DNA of 64,000 bases from CAZGAQ01 sp964523405 (GCA_964523405.1 CAZGAQ010000009.1:88143-152142), one strand, 5' to 3'. Shown: positions 34,122 to 42,858, counted from the first letter of the stretch. Numbers and translations: made by a program. The notes: generated by a model from the letters alone, not told the origin.

Positions 34122-34709
34122 TCAGGCGGCGGGGGCGGCCGGTGCGTGGAAGGCTGCCAATTGCTGTTCGAGGTCGCGGCCATCCTCGGGGGAGAGCAGG
34201 GGGATGTTGGCGCGGACGTTGGCGGCGGCGGCACCGATGGCGGCGTGGGCGAGGTGCCCGGCGGCCTGGGCGTCGGAGCGGAGGAGGGGGTTGCCGATGG
34301 TGAGTAGGCGGTTGACGGCGGTGCGGACGCTGGCAGCGACACCGACCGTTTCGAGCGGGACCTGGGCGGCTACGGCGGCGGCCTCACGGACGCGGGCGGG
34401 GCGGGTGGGGTCGGTTTTGTCGAGTTTGAAGGCGGCGCTGAGGACGCCGTAGGCGGCAGCGTCTTCGTCGAGGAGGCGGCGGAGGAGTTCGGCGGCACGG
34501 GCGAGGCGCTGGTCGAGCTCACGCACCTCGGCTTCGACGGAGGCGAACTTGGGGCGGCCCATGGTGAAGGCGGCGACCATGCGGCCGAGGCTGGCGGCGA
34601 GGGCTCCGGCGAGGGCGGCGGCACTCCCGCCGCCGGGGGTGGGGGCATTGGAGGCGAGGCGGTCGAGGAAGTCGGCGACGGTGAGTTGGGCGAGCGAATC
34701 CGGATTCAT
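34122..34709 (-). CDS. Cyclodeaminase/cyclohydrolase family protein (FTCD C-domain, FchA-like)
   Basis: Protein of 195 residues, all helical, matching the formiminotetrahydrofolate cyclodeaminase domain. Key marks are LTVADFLDRLASNAPTPGGGSAAALAGAL at the start, FTMGRPKF, and the DEDAAAYGVLSAAFKL helix. The enzyme converts 5-formimino-THF to methenyl-THF or acts as a methenyl-THF cyclohydrolase in one-carbon metabolism. No formiminotransferase or histidine-degradation gene is near, so the stand-alone role is undetermined. ATG at 34709, with GGAG six bases upstream, is preferred over the in-frame start at 34748. It is divergent from tadA. Confidence 0.88.
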   Translation of the reverse strand: MNPDSLAQLTVADFLDRLASNAPTPGGGSAAALAGALAASLGRMVAAFTMGRPKFASVEAEVRELDQRLARAAELLRRLLDEDAAAYGVLSAAFKLDKTDPTRPARVREAAAVAAQVPLETVGVAASVRTAVNRLLTIGNPLLRSDAQAAGHLAHAAIGAAAANVRANIPLLSPEDGRDLEQQLAAFHAPAAPAA

Positions 34710-34777
34710 GTCGGGCTCCGTGGCTGCGGGGGCGCGAGACGCGCGCATAATACGCGCGGGGTCGGACGTGGTGAACT

Positions 34778-35257
34778 ATGCTCGGTCTGCATCAGGACGA
34801 AATCGATCGGCGGCACATGCAGCAGGCGCTGGATGAGGCGGCGAAGGCCCTGGACAGCGAGGATGTGCCGGTGGGGGCGATTGTCGTGCGGAAGGGGCGC
34901 GTGATCGGGCGGGGGTACAACCAGCGCGAGAAGCTGCAGGACCCGACGGCACACGCGGAGATGATCGCGCTGACGGCGGCGGCGACACACGTCGGGCATT
35001 GGCGGCTGGAAGATTGCACGATGTACGTGACGCTGGAGCCGTGCACGATGTGCGCGGGGGCGCTGGTGCTGGCGCGGCTGGCGCGGCTGGTATTCGCGGC
35101 AACAGATCCGAAGGCGGGGGCGTGCGGGTCGCTTTACGAGGTCACGGTGGACGCGCGGCTGAATCACCGGGTGGAGACGGTGAGCGGGGTGATGGCGGAG
35201 CCGGCGGCGGAGCTGCTCAAGGCGTTCTTCCGGCGGCGGCGGAAGCTGGGGGACTAG
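34778..35257 (+). CDS. tadA: tRNA-specific adenosine deaminase
   Basis: Zinc deaminase that converts adenosine 34 to inosine in tRNA-Arg(ACG). The 159-residue product has the deaminase signature: His59 and Glu61 in TAHAEM, and Cys89/Cys92 in LEPCTMCAG. DEDVPVGAIV-like opening residues (SEDVPVGAIVV) and ACGSLYEV further along match TadA rather than cytidine or guanine deaminases. The start ATG at 34778 lacks a clear ribosome site; an in-frame ATG at 34817 is possible but shortens the first helix. It is divergent from the cyclodeaminase and 66 bp before an EamA transporter. Confidence 0.94.
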   Translation: MLGLHQDEIDRRHMQQALDEAAKALDSEDVPVGAIVVRKGRVIGRGYNQREKLQDPTAHAEMIALTAAATHVGHWRLEDCTMYVTLEPCTMCAGALVLARLARLVFAATDPKAGACGSLYEVTVDARLNHRVETVSGVMAEPAAELLKAFFRRRRKLGD

Positions 35258-35323
35258 AGTGGACGATCTTGTGTCGGTGGCGGGGGGTCGACGCTGCGCG
35301 CGGGGGGCGGGTATAAACTCGGC

Positions 35324-36214
35324 ATGGCCGACTTGCCCAAACCGGTGGTGCGCCCGTGGCTCGGCGTGGGCCTGCTGCTCTTGTGCGCGGCGCTGTGGAG
35401 CCTGAATGGGCCGCTGATCAAGCTGCTTCAGCAGGAGCAGGTCCCAGGGGTCAGCATCGCGTGCTGCCGGTCGTTGTTGGGTGGGCTGGTGTTCTTGCCG
35501 TGGTCGTGGCCGCGACGGGGGACGCTGGCGCGGGTGCGGCCGGGGTGGTCGATTGGGGGTGTGTTGCTGTTCACGTTGATGACCGCGACGTTCGTGATCT
35601 CGACGACGCAGACGTCTGCGGCGAACGCGATCATCCTGCAGTACACCTCGCCGATTTGGGTGTTCGTGCTGGGGAGCTTGCTGCTGCACGAGCACCCGCG
35701 TCTGCGCGAGGGGCTGGTGCTGTTGGTCGCCATGGTGGGCGTGGGGATCATCTTCTGGGGCAATCCACGCGGTGACGCGATCGGCCTAGCGCTGGCGCTG
35801 GTGAGCGGATTTGGGTATGGGGCGCTGACCGTCGTGCTGCGTGCGATGCGGCCAGTGCATCCGCTGGTGGTGATCGGTCTCAACTCCCTGGGGTCGGGTT
35901 TGTTGCTGCTGGGGCCGGCCCTGGTGTGGGGGCGGTTCGCCGTGACGGGAATGGCGGTGGGGCTGCTGGTTTTCATGGCGGTGGTGCAGTTCACGATGCC
36001 GTACGTGCTGTTTGCGTGGGCGCTGCGGCATCTGGAGGCGCGGCGGGCGGCGCTGCTGCTGCTTCTTGAGGCCCTGCTGAATCCGCTGCTGACGTACCTG
36101 GCGGTCGGCGAACGGCCGAACCGGGCGACGCTGATCGGCGGGCCGCTGATTCTGCTGGGGGTAGCGGGGTCGCTGCTGGTGGGGCGGCGGGTGGCGGAGC
36201 CGGCGGGGGACTGA
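35324..36214 (+). CDS. EamA/DMT-family transporter
   Basis: Ten-helix drug/metabolite transporter of 296 residues, made of two EamA repeats of about 140 residues each. The first repeat shows LLLCAALWSLNGPLIKLL, CRSLLGGLVFLPW and ANAIILQYTSPIWVFVLGSL; the second starts ALALVSGFGYGALTVVLRAM and ends ALLNPLLTYLAVGE. Members export amino acids, nucleosides or other metabolites, or import precursors; the substrate cannot be told. ATG at 35324 follows a C/G-rich stretch without a clear ribosome site. A terminator-like hairpin lies just beyond its stop, serving mostly the convergent gene. Confidence 0.92.
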   Translation: MADLPKPVVRPWLGVGLLLLCAALWSLNGPLIKLLQQEQVPGVSIACCRSLLGGLVFLPWSWPRRGTLARVRPGWSIGGVLLFTLMTATFVISTTQTSAANAIILQYTSPIWVFVLGSLLLHEHPRLREGLVLLVAMVGVGIIFWGNPRGDAIGLALALVSGFGYGALTVVLRAMRPVHPLVVIGLNSLGSGLLLLGPALVWGRFAVTGMAVGLLVFMAVVQFTMPYVLFAWALRHLEARRAALLLLLEALLNPLLTYLAVGERPNRATLIGGPLILLGVAGSLLVGRRVAEPAGD

Positions 36215-36246
36215 GTTTGGGCGTGGCCAGCATGCAGGAAAAGGAC

Positions 36247-36273
36247 GGGGCCGGCGTGCGGTGTGCCGGCCCC
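36247..36273 (-). terminator. Hairpin terminator for the PEP-CTERM gene
   Basis: GGGGCCGGC / GCCGGCCCC form a 9-bp stem with a nine-base loop. On the minus strand it is followed by GTCCTTTTCC, fitting termination of the gene that ends at 36305. It may also slow the convergent + strand transcript. Confidence 0.62.
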
Positions 36274-36304
36274 GGGGCGTTATGGACAGACGATCGCAGT
36301 TGGT

Positions 36305-36970
36305 CTAGCGGCGTCGATTCACCAGCAAGGTGCCCAAAGTCAGCATCAACAGAGATGCGGGTTCGGGCACGCACCAGGTGTCGACGATCAGCTCATCCAC
36401 GTCAATGCCGCCGCGAATGTGAATCCGCTCCCAGGGGGGATTCGGCTGCAGGTCCACGTGGTAGACACTGTGGTAGACTTTGACGCCGTTCGGTTCGCCG
36501 GGGTATTCCTCGAAGAGCGTGGTTTGCACGAGGGGCGTGGAGAACTCGGGCGTAGTCTGGAACGGACTGAACACCTGCAGGAACGGGACGTTGCCGACGA
36601 CCTGCGGGGACCACGTCAGTTGGATCCAGACTTGTTTGAACGGGTTGAGTTCCGGGCTGTTCGGCATCGTCAGGTCGATATCGCCGGACAGGTTGGCCCA
36701 GCCGTCACCGGACATGCCCGGCGGGTCATACGGCGGCTTTTGGGGTAGCCAGTCCGCGCCGGGGCCGGGTGTCCAGACCAGCGTCGGGGGGCCGAACGGC
36801 AAGTAGCCTGCATCCGGCGGGGGTGTGCGATTGTCCTGCAGGAACTCCCAGGCCGCCCAACTGGTGCCCGGGTTGCCGCGCCAGTTCGGCGGGTGCAGGT
36901 CATCCGCGTAGGCCGCGGTCGCCACCGCCAACAGCAGCGGCGCGGTGATCAACAGAAGGGGTCGCTTCAT
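36305..36970 (-). CDS. PEP-CTERM sorting domain protein
   Basis: Exported protein of 221 residues that carries a signal peptide (MKRPLLLITAPLLLAVATA) and, at the other end, the exosortase recognition signal VPEPASLLML, a hydrophobic stretch and a final RRR. Such proteins are cut and anchored by an exosortase on the cell surface or in the extracellular matrix. The body is tryptophan- and proline-rich with a likely beta-sandwich; no enzyme motif is seen. ATG at 36970 has a perfect GGAGG six bases upstream, so the 11 residues upstream in the open frame are excluded. No exosortase gene is in the window. Confidence 0.9.
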   Translation of the reverse strand: MKRPLLLITAPLLLAVATAAYADDLHPPNWRGNPGTSWAAWEFLQDNRTPPPDAGYLPFGPPTLVWTPGPGADWLPQKPPYDPPGMSGDGWANLSGDIDLTMPNSPELNPFKQVWIQLTWSPQVVGNVPFLQVFSPFQTTPEFSTPLVQTTLFEEYPGEPNGVKVYHSVYHVDLQPNPPWERIHIRGGIDVDELIVDTWCVPEPASLLMLTLGTLLVNRRR

Positions 36971-37390
36971 ACGTAGCCTCCGTCTCCGTCCGTGGGCCAG
37001 CAAGGGTAATTCTGCGCGCTGGCACAGTGCGGGACGAGGCCCGATTCGTCGGCACGTTCACCAGCGATGAAGAGAACATACCCGCGCGGTGAGTGTGAGG
37101 CAATGAATATCGCACAAAATCAATGCGATATAAATGCGCCGGTTCAATCCCGCGATTACCCATTGGCCAGTTCGTCACAGGGGGTGGAGACGTGGTACGC
37201 TTTGGTGGCGGCTCGGTCCCGGGTCGGTGCGGCGTGGGCGCGGGTAGCCTGCCCACATCAAGCGGTCCTCACTTTCGTGCAAGGCAGGCGGAGGCCAGAT
37301 GCGATCGTTCCCCCGGCCCTTGGCCGGTGCCCCACTGCACGTCGCACGCGCGTCGACCCATCCGGGCCGTTCGGCCCGGGGGAGTTGGGG
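36971..37390. other. Intergenic region upstream of the PEP-CTERM gene
   Basis: About 420 bp without a credible gene. It includes an unusually AT-rich patch (37095-37140) holding an inverted repeat ATCGCA (37109-37114) / TGCGAT (37124-37129), which may be an operator for the minus-strand PEP-CTERM gene. No sigma-54 type -24/-12 element was seen. Confidence 0.4.
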
Positions 37391-38917
37391 CTAGGCACCG
37401 CGCTGGCGGAGGAACTCGATGAGGAGGCGGACGCCGAAGCCGGTAGCGCCCTTGGCGATCGGACCCTTGCCGTTTTCCGCGCTCGCGACAGCCGCGATGT
37501 CGAGGTGGGCCCAGGGGACGTGGTCCTGCACGAACTCCTTGAGGAACATGCCGCCGACGATGGCGTGGGCGTCGCGCTTGCCGGCGGAGTTCTTGATGTC
37601 GGCTTCGGTGCTCTTAATGAGTTCCTTGTAGTCGTCCCACAGGGGGAGGCGCCAGAGGCGCTCGTGGGTGCGGCGGCCGGCTTCGCCGAGGTCGCCGGCC
37701 AGGTCGTCATCGTTGCTGAGCAAGCCGGCGGCCGCGTTGCCGAGCGCCACGCCGACGCCACCGGTGAGGGTGGCGATATCGATGATGGCGGTGGGGCTCA
37801 GTTTCTGCTGCGCGTACCAGAGCGCGTCGGCGAGAATGAGGCGGCCCTCGGCGTCGGTACTGATGATCTCGACGGTTTTGCCGCTCATCATGCGGAGGAT
37901 GTCGCCAGGGCGATACGCCCGCTCCGAGATGGCGTTCTCGGCCACCGCGATCAGGCCGACGAGATTGCAGCGGAGCTTGAGCGCGGCGGCGGCCTTGAGC
38001 ACGCCGAGTACGGTGGCGCCGCCGGACATGTCGAACTTCATCGCCTCCAGGCCCTGGGCCGGCTTGATGGAGTAGCCGCCGGTGTCGAAGGTGATGCCCT
38101 TGCCGACGAGCACGGTGGTGGCGCCACCGCGCGTGTTGCCGCGGTATTCGAGCTGAATGAGGCAGGCGGGATGCCTGGCGGCCTGGCCGACCGCGAGCAG
38201 GCCATTCATGCCCAGGCGGGCGAGCTTGTCCGCGCCGTAGATGGTGCACTTGAGCTTGGCGGTGCGGGCGAGCTGGCGGGCCTCGTCGGCGAACGCCGCA
38301 GGGTGTAGCACGTTGGCGGGCTCGTGCGCGAGGCGGCGCGTGTAGTTCACGGCGTCGGCGAGGTGCAGGAACGCGCGAATGGGCGGCAGGACGCGCTCTA
38401 CCTGTCCGGCCTCGCTGGCGCGGAGTTGCACGAGGATGCGGCCGGGGAGCTTCTCTTCGGGCTCCTTGTAGCCGGCGAAGCGGAAGCCGGCGACGGCCAT
38501 ACCGAGGGCCCACTCGGCGGCGGCGTTGTCGACCCCGCTGGTGGCGAGGCCGTCGAGCCAGAGGACGGCGCTGGTGATGTGCTCGGCGATGAGCCAGCGC
38601 GTCGCGGCGGCCGCGGCCTTGCGAATCTGAAAGGCATCGACCTTCTGGGCGTCGCCGAGGCTGATGACCAGGACACGGCGACAGGCGCCGGAGTGGGTCG
38701 TGTGGCTGAGGTGGCCGACCTCGTCGCGGACGGCCTTGGTGGAGAGGAGGGCGGAGACGCCGTCGTCGCAGAGCTTGTCAGCGCGGGCGACGAGTTCGAG
38801 CGGGGGCTGGGGCTTGGCGAGCAGCGGGACGAGGAGGACGTCGCCGGTTAGCGGGCCCTTTTCGGCCGGTTTGAAAGTGAAGGTCGTACCATTGGGGTTC
38901 GTCGGGGTCTTCGCCAC
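37391..38917 (-). CDS. pepA: Leucyl aminopeptidase (peptidase M17)
   Basis: Cytoplasmic dinuclear metallo-aminopeptidase of 508 residues that removes N-terminal residues from peptides. The N-terminal macro-like domain (about 1-180) is followed by the catalytic domain. The metal ligands are all present: Lys in TVLVGKGITFDTGG, Asp in the same loop, Asp in MKFDMSGGATV, and the Asp and Glu of the signature STDAEGRLILADAL. The catalytic lysine of SIKP is also there. The start is GTG at 38917 with GGAG eight bases upstream; no closer ATG fits. It is a single gene, with a YggX-like gene 113 bp upstream on the same strand. Confidence 0.95.
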   Translation of the reverse strand: MAKTPTNPNGTTFTFKPAEKGPLTGDVLLVPLLAKPQPPLELVARADKLCDDGVSALLSTKAVRDEVGHLSHTTHSGACRRVLVISLGDAQKVDAFQIRKAAAAATRWLIAEHITSAVLWLDGLATSGVDNAAAEWALGMAVAGFRFAGYKEPEEKLPGRILVQLRASEAGQVERVLPPIRAFLHLADAVNYTRRLAHEPANVLHPAAFADEARQLARTAKLKCTIYGADKLARLGMNGLLAVGQAARHPACLIQLEYRGNTRGGATTVLVGKGITFDTGGYSIKPAQGLEAMKFDMSGGATVLGVLKAAAALKLRCNLVGLIAVAENAISERAYRPGDILRMMSGKTVEIISTDAEGRLILADALWYAQQKLSPTAIIDIATLTGGVGVALGNAAAGLLSNDDDLAGDLGEAGRRTHERLWRLPLWDDYKELIKSTEADIKNSAGKRDAHAIVGGMFLKEFVQDHVPWAHLDIAAVASAENGKGPIAKGATGFGVRLLIEFLRQRGA

Positions 38918-39030
38918 AGCCAGTCTCCGTAAACGGTGTTACGAGGCTGAGGCAGGGTACCATGCGGGGCGGCGGGAGGAAAGCGGGGCGGGCGACGACA
39001 CACGCCGCGCCGACTCATCGGCCGGTGCAG

Positions 39031-39342
39031 TCACTGCTTGGGCGGGACATAGCCGGGGACCTGGCGGCCTTCGCCGAAGAGGAAGGCGACCATGTGCTCG
39101 CCGAGGATGGCGTTGGACTGGTCGGAGGTGGCGTCGAGGCGGAACTCGTTGACGACCATGCGCATGTGGTCCTTCCACAGGCGCCAGGCGTCCAGGGAGA
39201 TCGAAGCCTGGATGCGGTCGCGGACCGCGGGTCCGCCGAGGAGCAGAGCCATCTTCAGGGCGGAGCGACCTTCGGGGGTGGCCGAGTCGAGGGCGGGCAG
39301 GTCCTGGTTGAGCTTGGCACAGTGGACGGTCTTGGCGCTCAT
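39031..39342 (-). CDS. YggX-like Fe(2+)-trafficking protein
   Basis: Small cytoplasmic protein of 103 residues. It fits YggX in length and in the core: VHCAKLNQDLPALD near the start with the family's cysteine, ISLDAWRLWKDHMRMVVNEFRLD in the middle and HMVAFLFGEGRQVPGYVPP at the end. YggX guards iron-sulfur clusters from oxidation and may carry iron. A 15-residue insertion after position 22 lengthens the first loop relative to the E. coli protein. It has its own promoter region 5' of 39342 and lies upstream of pepA on the same strand. Confidence 0.82.
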   Translation of the reverse strand: MSAKTVHCAKLNQDLPALDSATPEGRSALKMALLLGGPAVRDRIQASISLDAWRLWKDHMRMVVNEFRLDATSDQSNAILGEHMVAFLFGEGRQVPGYVPPKQ

Positions 39343-39378
39343 ATGGTCGCTCCCGGGGTAGCGGGCGTTTCAGCGGTC

Positions 39379-39406
39379 AACGTTAGCCGCAGGGGGCCAA
39401 CGCTAC
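39379..39406 (+). repeat. Family A intergenic palindrome (copy 3)
   Basis: AACGTTAGCCGCAGGGGGCC followed by AACGCTAC. Arms AGCGTT/AACGCT flank the G run. It lies directly beside a long family B element. Confidence 0.6.
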
Positions 39407-39410
39407 TTAC

Positions 39411-39454
39411 GTCAGGCACCCCGCCACGGCGGGCAAGCTACGGCCTGGCGCTAC
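39411..39454 (+). repeat. Family B repeat, long form (copy 3)
   Basis: GTCAGGCACCCCGCCACGGC, then GGGCAAGCTAC and GGCCTGGCGCTAC. It matches the long copy at 25520-25562 at nearly all positions, though 14 kb away. Confidence 0.65.
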
Positions 39455-39547
39455 AGATAGGGTAGGCGCCTGGTGTCTCTTGTGCCAGCGGGCAGGCGGT
39501 CTTACAGTTCGCCCTTCTCGCGGGTGGAAAGCGGCAAAGGATGAGCC

Positions 39548-40591
39548 ATGAAGCCGGAGCGCGTGCGATTTGTGGTGTTGGGAACCGGGGGCATCGGGCG
39601 GTACCACCTCAAGCTGCTGAAGGAGCAACCGGGGGCGGAGATCGTCGGCGTCTATGACGCTGTGCGCGAGGTTGCCCAGAAGGCGGGCGAGGAATACGGC
39701 GTCAAGAAGATCTACGGCTCTCTGGCGGACGCCGTCGGGGAGCGGAACGCCGACGCGGTGATTGTGTGCACGCCCAATCTCTTTCACCGTGAGGGCGTGG
39801 TGGCGGCACTGCAGGCCGGCAAGCACTGTCTGTGCGAGAAGCCGCTCGCGATCGAGCCGGCCGACATTCAGGCGATGATTGCGGCGCGCGACGCGAGCGG
39901 GAAGCTGCTGATGACGGCTCAGCACATGCGGTTTGAGCAGCGGTCGCAGACGCTTAAGCGGGCGATCGACGCGGGACGGCTGGGGCGGGTGTACTACTCG
40001 CGGGCGTGGTGGCTGCGGCGGCGGTTTGCGCCGACCACGCCGGGCTTCTTGAAGAAGGCGCAGGCGGGGCGCGGGCCGGGCATGGACATTGGCGTGCACG
40101 TGCTGGACCTGGCGATGCACCTGCTGGGGCAGCCGCAGCCAGTAAGCGTGAGCGGGCTGGCGGTGCGCGAGTTGGCGGGGCGGGCGGATGTGTGCAATCA
40201 GTGGGGCACGTTCAAGCCCGAGGACTACGAGGTCGAGGACTTTGCTGCGGGGCTGATTCGGTTTGCGGACGGTTCGGCACTGTCGCTCGAGGTGAGCTGG
40301 CTGCTCAACATGCTCGAGACGGAGCTGTGGGGCGTGTGGCTGCACGGGACCGAGGGTGGGGTGAAGTGGCCGGACCTGAAGTTCGCGCATGTGCGGGACG
40401 GGGCGCTCGTCGACACACAGGTGGTGACGGGCAATGGCGGCGACGGTCACAAGAACGAGCAGGCGGCGTTCATCGAGGCGCTTCGCAACGGCGGTCCGTC
40501 GCCGGTGCCGGCGGAGCAAAGCCTGGCGGTGGCGCGCGTGCTGGCGGGGCTGTACGAGTCGGCGGAGTTGGGACGCGAGGTGCGGCTGTAA
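39548..40591 (+). CDS. Gfo/Idh/MocA family oxidoreductase
   Basis: NAD(P)-dependent sugar or inositol dehydrogenase-type enzyme of 347 residues. The Rossmann N-terminal domain has RFVVLGTGGIGRYHLKLL and DAVIVCTPNLFHREGVVAAL, then the motif CLCEKPLAIE with the catalytic-region lysine. The C-terminal alpha/beta domain includes GGRGPGMDIGVHVLDLAMHL-like sequence (GRGPGMDIGVHVLDLAMHLL), where the aspartate and histidine commonly act in catalysis. Planctomycetes carry many of these, mostly of unknown substrate. ATG at 39548 has AAAGGA eight bases upstream. It is a single gene without operon partners. Confidence 0.92.
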   Translation: MKPERVRFVVLGTGGIGRYHLKLLKEQPGAEIVGVYDAVREVAQKAGEEYGVKKIYGSLADAVGERNADAVIVCTPNLFHREGVVAALQAGKHCLCEKPLAIEPADIQAMIAARDASGKLLMTAQHMRFEQRSQTLKRAIDAGRLGRVYYSRAWWLRRRFAPTTPGFLKKAQAGRGPGMDIGVHVLDLAMHLLGQPQPVSVSGLAVRELAGRADVCNQWGTFKPEDYEVEDFAAGLIRFADGSALSLEVSWLLNMLETELWGVWLHGTEGGVKWPDLKFAHVRDGALVDTQVVTGNGGDGHKNEQAAFIEALRNGGPSPVPAEQSLAVARVLAGLYESAELGREVRL

Positions 40592-40629
40592 AGGGCGGGC
40601 GTGCGGTCAGGAACAACGGTGCAACGAAG

Positions 40630-40653
40630 GCGTCGGACACGGAGTTCCGACGC
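40630..40653. repeat. Short inverted repeat, family A-like
   Basis: GCGTCGG and CCGACGC are separated by ten bases, a 7-bp stem. It lies between the oxidoreductase and the convergent DUF1571 gene and may act as a terminator hairpin, though without a T run. Confidence 0.45.
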
Positions 40654-40698
40654 TGCTGCAGAAACGGAACGGGGCGCGACGTCGCTTCGAGACGTCCG

Positions 40699-41547
40699 CT
40701 AGAACTGGAAGGCGTCGGTGCCGAAGGCGGGGTTTAGCTCCACCTGGGTGAAGACGTAGCTGCCAAGGAGCTGCTTCTCGGTACGATCGGCGTAGGAGTA
40801 GACGGCTACCGGCAGAAGCCACTGCTGGTCCAGGTGCAGGACCATGCGGGCATCCGGGTAGGCGCCGGCGGGGCCTTCGTAGGGGAGGTTCCGGGTGATG
40901 ACGTAAGTCGGGCGGCCGTCCACCTCGCCGGTGCCGCCGTAGTGCAGGTCGAGCACGCCGCGCTCCGCCGCGATGGCGTTGAATCGCTCCAGCAGGTCGA
41001 AGGTGGACTTAAAGCCGCACTCGTCGATCGCGCGGCGGCTGGACTTCTGGGCTTCGGGGCCGTGGATCTGGACGAAGAGGTCTTTCACGAAGAGGCGCGC
41101 GATGGCGCCGGCGGGTTCCACGCGGGCGAGCTTCTGACCTTTCTTGTCGACGAACTGCGCATCGTCCATGTACAAGGCGCGCTTGGCCTGATCCGCGTTT
41201 TCCTGCCAGATCATGTAGACGGTGTGCGGCTTCTCGCGATAGCGGATTTCGATGCGCTGCACGGCCGTCAACTCATCACCCAGGCGTTCCTGCTTGGTCA
41301 GCACGCAGCGGTAGTGGGTGATTTCATTCGTGTAACGTTCGCGGCCCATCCGGACGAGAGCCATGGGGTCCTGCTCGGCGAGGGCGGCGAGCGTGGCGGG
41401 GCCGGCGGCGCGGGCGACGGAGCGCTCTTTGGGGAGCAGCATTTCCCGGGCGGCTGAATGGAAGCTGGTGAGAATCCAGGTAACCGGCGGGGCGATCAGG
41501 AGCAGCGCGCCGGTCACAAACAAAACACCGCGGCGTCGGGACAGCAT
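40699..41547 (-). CDS. DUF1571 domain protein, membrane-anchored
   Basis: Protein of 282 residues with one N-terminal transmembrane helix or uncleaved signal (GVLFVTGALLLIAPPVTWIL) and a large extracytoplasmic domain. The domain fits DUF1571: ERYTNEITHYRCVLTKQERL, IEIRYREKPHTVYMIWQENA, and LDLHYGGTGEVDGRPTYVIT. It resembles LolA/LolB-like beta folds used to handle lipids, but the function of this planctomycete-typical family is not known. ATG at 41547 fits the membrane start; the open frame extends 17 codons further. It is convergent with the oxidoreductase gene. Confidence 0.82.
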   Translation of the reverse strand: MLSRRRGVLFVTGALLLIAPPVTWILTSFHSAAREMLLPKERSVARAAGPATLAALAEQDPMALVRMGRERYTNEITHYRCVLTKQERLGDELTAVQRIEIRYREKPHTVYMIWQENADQAKRALYMDDAQFVDKKGQKLARVEPAGAIARLFVKDLFVQIHGPEAQKSSRRAIDECGFKSTFDLLERFNAIAAERGVLDLHYGGTGEVDGRPTYVITRNLPYEGPAGAYPDARMVLHLDQQWLLPVAVYSYADRTEKQLLGSYVFTQVELNPAFGTDAFQF

Positions 41548-41733
41548 GATGGGTCGTTGCTCCAAGGCTACAGATTGCGAGCTATCGGGCACGCACATTA
41601 TACGGAATCGACCGAAGGAAGCTGCACGCTCCAGGTTTTCCAGCCGCGACGAGCCCGACGCGGCTCCGCAAGCCGGCGGGCAGCGGAATTATACATCCTC
41701 ATAACCGTATGGCAAGCGGCAAGTTGCGGCCGT

Positions 41734-42591
41734 TCAGGCGCCAGAGTCCGCCCAGGTGCTCAGGGCGCGGGGGAATTCCGGACCGTCCGGCTCAAACTCG
41801 AGCGTATGCGCGGCGGCTGGGAAGGTGCGCACGGTGGGTGGCGCGGCGCAGATTCTGGTAAGCCACGCCGCGGTGGGTTCGTTGCGGATGATTCGCTCGC
41901 GGCCGGCCAGAAACAGCGTCGTGGACGCCTGGAGCGTGCCGGGTCGTGCCCGGGCGAGCAGACGGTCAAGCTGGGTCGAATAGTACAAAAAGCGGGCGGT
42001 TGCCTCGGTGAGCTTCCGCGGGTCGCGGCGGATGAATTCCTGTCCGGCGGGGTTGTCGGTGAACAGGGCCGGGTCATCGAGGGGGATGGGAAACCGGCGC
42101 CGGGGGTCGGCAAGCAGGGCCCACACGACGCGCAAGCGGGCGGCCAGGCCGACGTCCACCAGCGGGAAAAAACCGGGGGCGATGAGCAGCAGGCGGCCAA
42201 CGTGCTCTGGCCGGCGGAGTGCCCAGGCCACGGCCGGTTTACCGCCCCAGCTTACGCCTACAACGGCGCAGCGGGGAGCGGCGAACTCGGACAGCGCGGC
42301 TTCAGACAGCTCATCCAAGTCGTCGAGCCAACGGCTGACGCCGGGTGAATCGCCACGGTCGACCTCATTCAGTCCGCTGCCGCGGCGGTCGGGCAGGACG
42401 ACGGCACGGCCGTGGTCGGCTAGTTGGGCGGCGGACCATTCGAACCAGCCGCCGTGGGACTGGATGCCGTGCAGGTAGAAGATCACCTCCCGCGCGGGTG
42501 TCGCCGCAGAAGGCCACACGCGGGCATGAAGCGTGTAGCCGTCACTGAGTGTCCACGAGCGGAGCTGAGGCACGGTGCGCGGGGGTCGCAT
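41734..42591 (-). CDS. Alpha/beta hydrolase (lysophospholipase-like)
   Basis: Serine hydrolase of 285 residues with the alpha/beta-hydrolase fold. The oxyanion HG motif is in EVIFYLHGIQSHGGWFEW, the nucleophile serine in VVGVSWGGKP, and the C-terminal histidine in FPAAAHTLEFEP. The acid residue is probably the aspartate or glutamate in the strand before it. The cap region resembles monoglyceride lipase/lysophospholipase types, acting on acyl esters. The ATG at 42591 gives a standard start; a TTG 12 codons upstream is also in frame. It is divergent from the regulator of the sulfate transporter operon, without a clear link. Confidence 0.87.
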   Translation of the reverse strand: MRPPRTVPQLRSWTLSDGYTLHARVWPSAATPAREVIFYLHGIQSHGGWFEWSAAQLADHGRAVVLPDRRGSGLNEVDRGDSPGVSRWLDDLDELSEAALSEFAAPRCAVVGVSWGGKPAVAWALRRPEHVGRLLLIAPGFFPLVDVGLAARLRVVWALLADPRRRFPIPLDDPALFTDNPAGQEFIRRDPRKLTEATARFLYYSTQLDRLLARARPGTLQASTTLFLAGRERIIRNEPTAAWLTRICAAPPTVRTFPAAAHTLEFEPDGPEFPRALSTWADSGA

Positions 42592-42694
42592 GGGGCGTAG
42601 TGTTGCGGCGCGAGGGTCGGGCCGCAATGCGCCCGGGCGCGGAGGGAGGCGAGAGCGGACGGGCCGCCTAAACGGCGATCGGGCGCAGGGTCGC

Positions 42695-42734
42695 TTGACT
42701 CCTTAGGGAGTGTTGTTACACTCCATTTAGAGTG
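42695..42734 (+). promoter_or_regulatory. Promoter with two operator-like repeats before the ribbon-helix-helix gene
   Basis: A candidate promoter TTGACT (42695-42700) and TACACT (42717-42722) has a 16-bp spacer. Two sites of the form ACTCC-N5-GAGTG lie at 42698-42712 and 42720-42734, 22 bp centre to centre, on the same face of the helix. They cover the -35 and -10 boxes. This is how a ribbon-helix-helix protein would repress its own operon. Confidence 0.62.
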
Positions 42735-42759
42735 CCATGTCGGACAGTCCAGGTCGTGG

Positions 42760-42796
42760 ACGAGCTGTAACAGGGTCAGCGGGTGATGTCGCTCGT
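42760..42796 (+). promoter_or_regulatory. Possible leader stem-loop
   Basis: ACGAGC (42760-42765) can pair with GCTCGT (42791-42796) across 25 bases in the 5' leader of the ribbon-helix-helix gene. A structured leader is possible but the stem is only six pairs. Confidence 0.25.
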
Positions 42797-42858
42797 GGGC
42801 CCGGCCGGCCGGTGGTGTGGCACGAATGAGCCGGCGCCCCGCGCGGAAGGAAGGGCAT

